A model generated the notes under the pieces. That model was not told where the DNA came from, did not search any database, and saw nothing but the letters and a program-made list of their open reading frames with translations. DNA of 30,000 nucleotides from Apostichopus japonicus (lineage: Eukaryota > Echinodermata > Holothuroidea > Aspidochirotida > Stichopodidae), in the NCBI RefSeq assembly GCF_037975245.1, contig NC_092578.1, positions 5,092,501-5,122,500 on the forward strand, written 5' to 3'. The number at the start of each line of letters is the position of its first letter. Position 1 is the stretch's first letter. The position numbers were made by a program, and so were the translations under genes. This document shows positions 29,665 to 30,000 of the stretch, in pieces.

Positions 29665-30000
29665 TAAAAAGGCTTATAAGCACAACTACTACAAAAAAAT
29701 ATGTTCATCATGTTTAGATCTATCCGTCTTCCATGCCATGAAAATGACTAAGCATAAGGTGTGGTTCTTTTTCTCCTCTTAAATTCAGTTTTTTTTATAT
29801 TTTATTAGCTTGCGCTGTTTTCTTCTTGTTATGCGGGACATTAAACAACAAGTAAAGTTCATACAAACAAAGACTTGATTTAAGCCTACTGGAGCATAAA
29901 TTGCTAATAACAAAAAATAAGATAGTTGCATAAATATAAAAAAAAAAATAGTCTCGTTGAAACCTTGAAGTTCCTCATGGAAAACATAAACTTGCTTTGA

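Larger units (their letters stand above)
25771..30000. other. AT-rich non-genic stretch with G/C runs
   Basis: No gene recognised. It holds a (CA)n-rich patch (26348-26381), an A-rich tract (26483-26572), a 16-nt G run (27762-27777), a direct doubling of AAATTACGT (27792-27810), a 16-nt C run (28232-28247), TGACGTCA (28392-28399), (GGGT)n (28958-29001), a 15-nt C run (29188-29202) and a 12-nt C run (29601-29612). The 162-codon frame at 28912-29400 begins in the (GGGT)n array and has no recognisable domain. Confidence 0.5.

Overview
This window looks like gene-poor, AT-rich nuclear DNA from an animal, most likely a marine invertebrate. An echinoderm or similar deuterostome is my best guess, from the kinds of repeats and from P2X7-ballast and THAP protein remnants; the species cannot be fixed from the sequence. 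No intact protein-coding gene, rRNA or tRNA is recognisable. Most of the DNA is unique-looking AT-rich sequence with mononucleotide runs, (TA)n and (CA)n microsatellites, two minisatellites and transposon remnants. Long runs of G or C (10 to 16 nt) are unusually common on both strands.

Layout. 1-9238: non-genic, with poly-G/C, poly-T and poly-A runs, a palindromic X-box-like site at 2416-2432 and a 13-bp inverted repeat at 8606-8708. 9239-10035: minisatellite of 28-bp monomers arranged in a 107-bp higher-order unit. 10219-10840: two copies of an unnamed ~150-bp repeat, the second split by a 3' fragment of a non-LTR retrotransposon on the minus strand. 10841-13470: non-genic, with two adjacent X-box-like sites at 11436-11467. 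13474-15662: a probable hAT-like DNA transposon with terminal inverted repeats (TIRs), into which a 377-bp hAT-type MITE (14160-14536, perfect 8-bp target duplication) has been nested. 15663-17703: pyrimidine-rich tracts and microsatellites. 17704-18470: minisatellite with a ~58-bp unit. 19921-23124: the most interesting object. 23125-30000: non-genic with long (TA)n arrays, a (GGGT)n array and C/G runs.

The main find is a 3,196-bp element (19925-23120) bounded by TTAA on both sides and by 20-bp inverted repeats matching at 18 positions. It carries two decayed genes that face each other. On the plus strand is a split gene whose product matches the C-terminal 'ballast' domain of the P2X7 receptor. 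On the minus strand is a gene beginning with a THAP zinc-finger domain. Both start 344-357 bp in from the element ends, and both leaders contain TGACGTCA exactly 182 bp from their end. TTAA target sites plus a THAP protein suggest the Kolobok superfamily, but I see no DDE transposase, so this copy is probably non-autonomous. Both genes carry stops and frameshifts, so this copy is dead. A TTAA transposon family that carries a P2X7-ballast gene would be a useful lead on how this domain has been spread and captured in animals.
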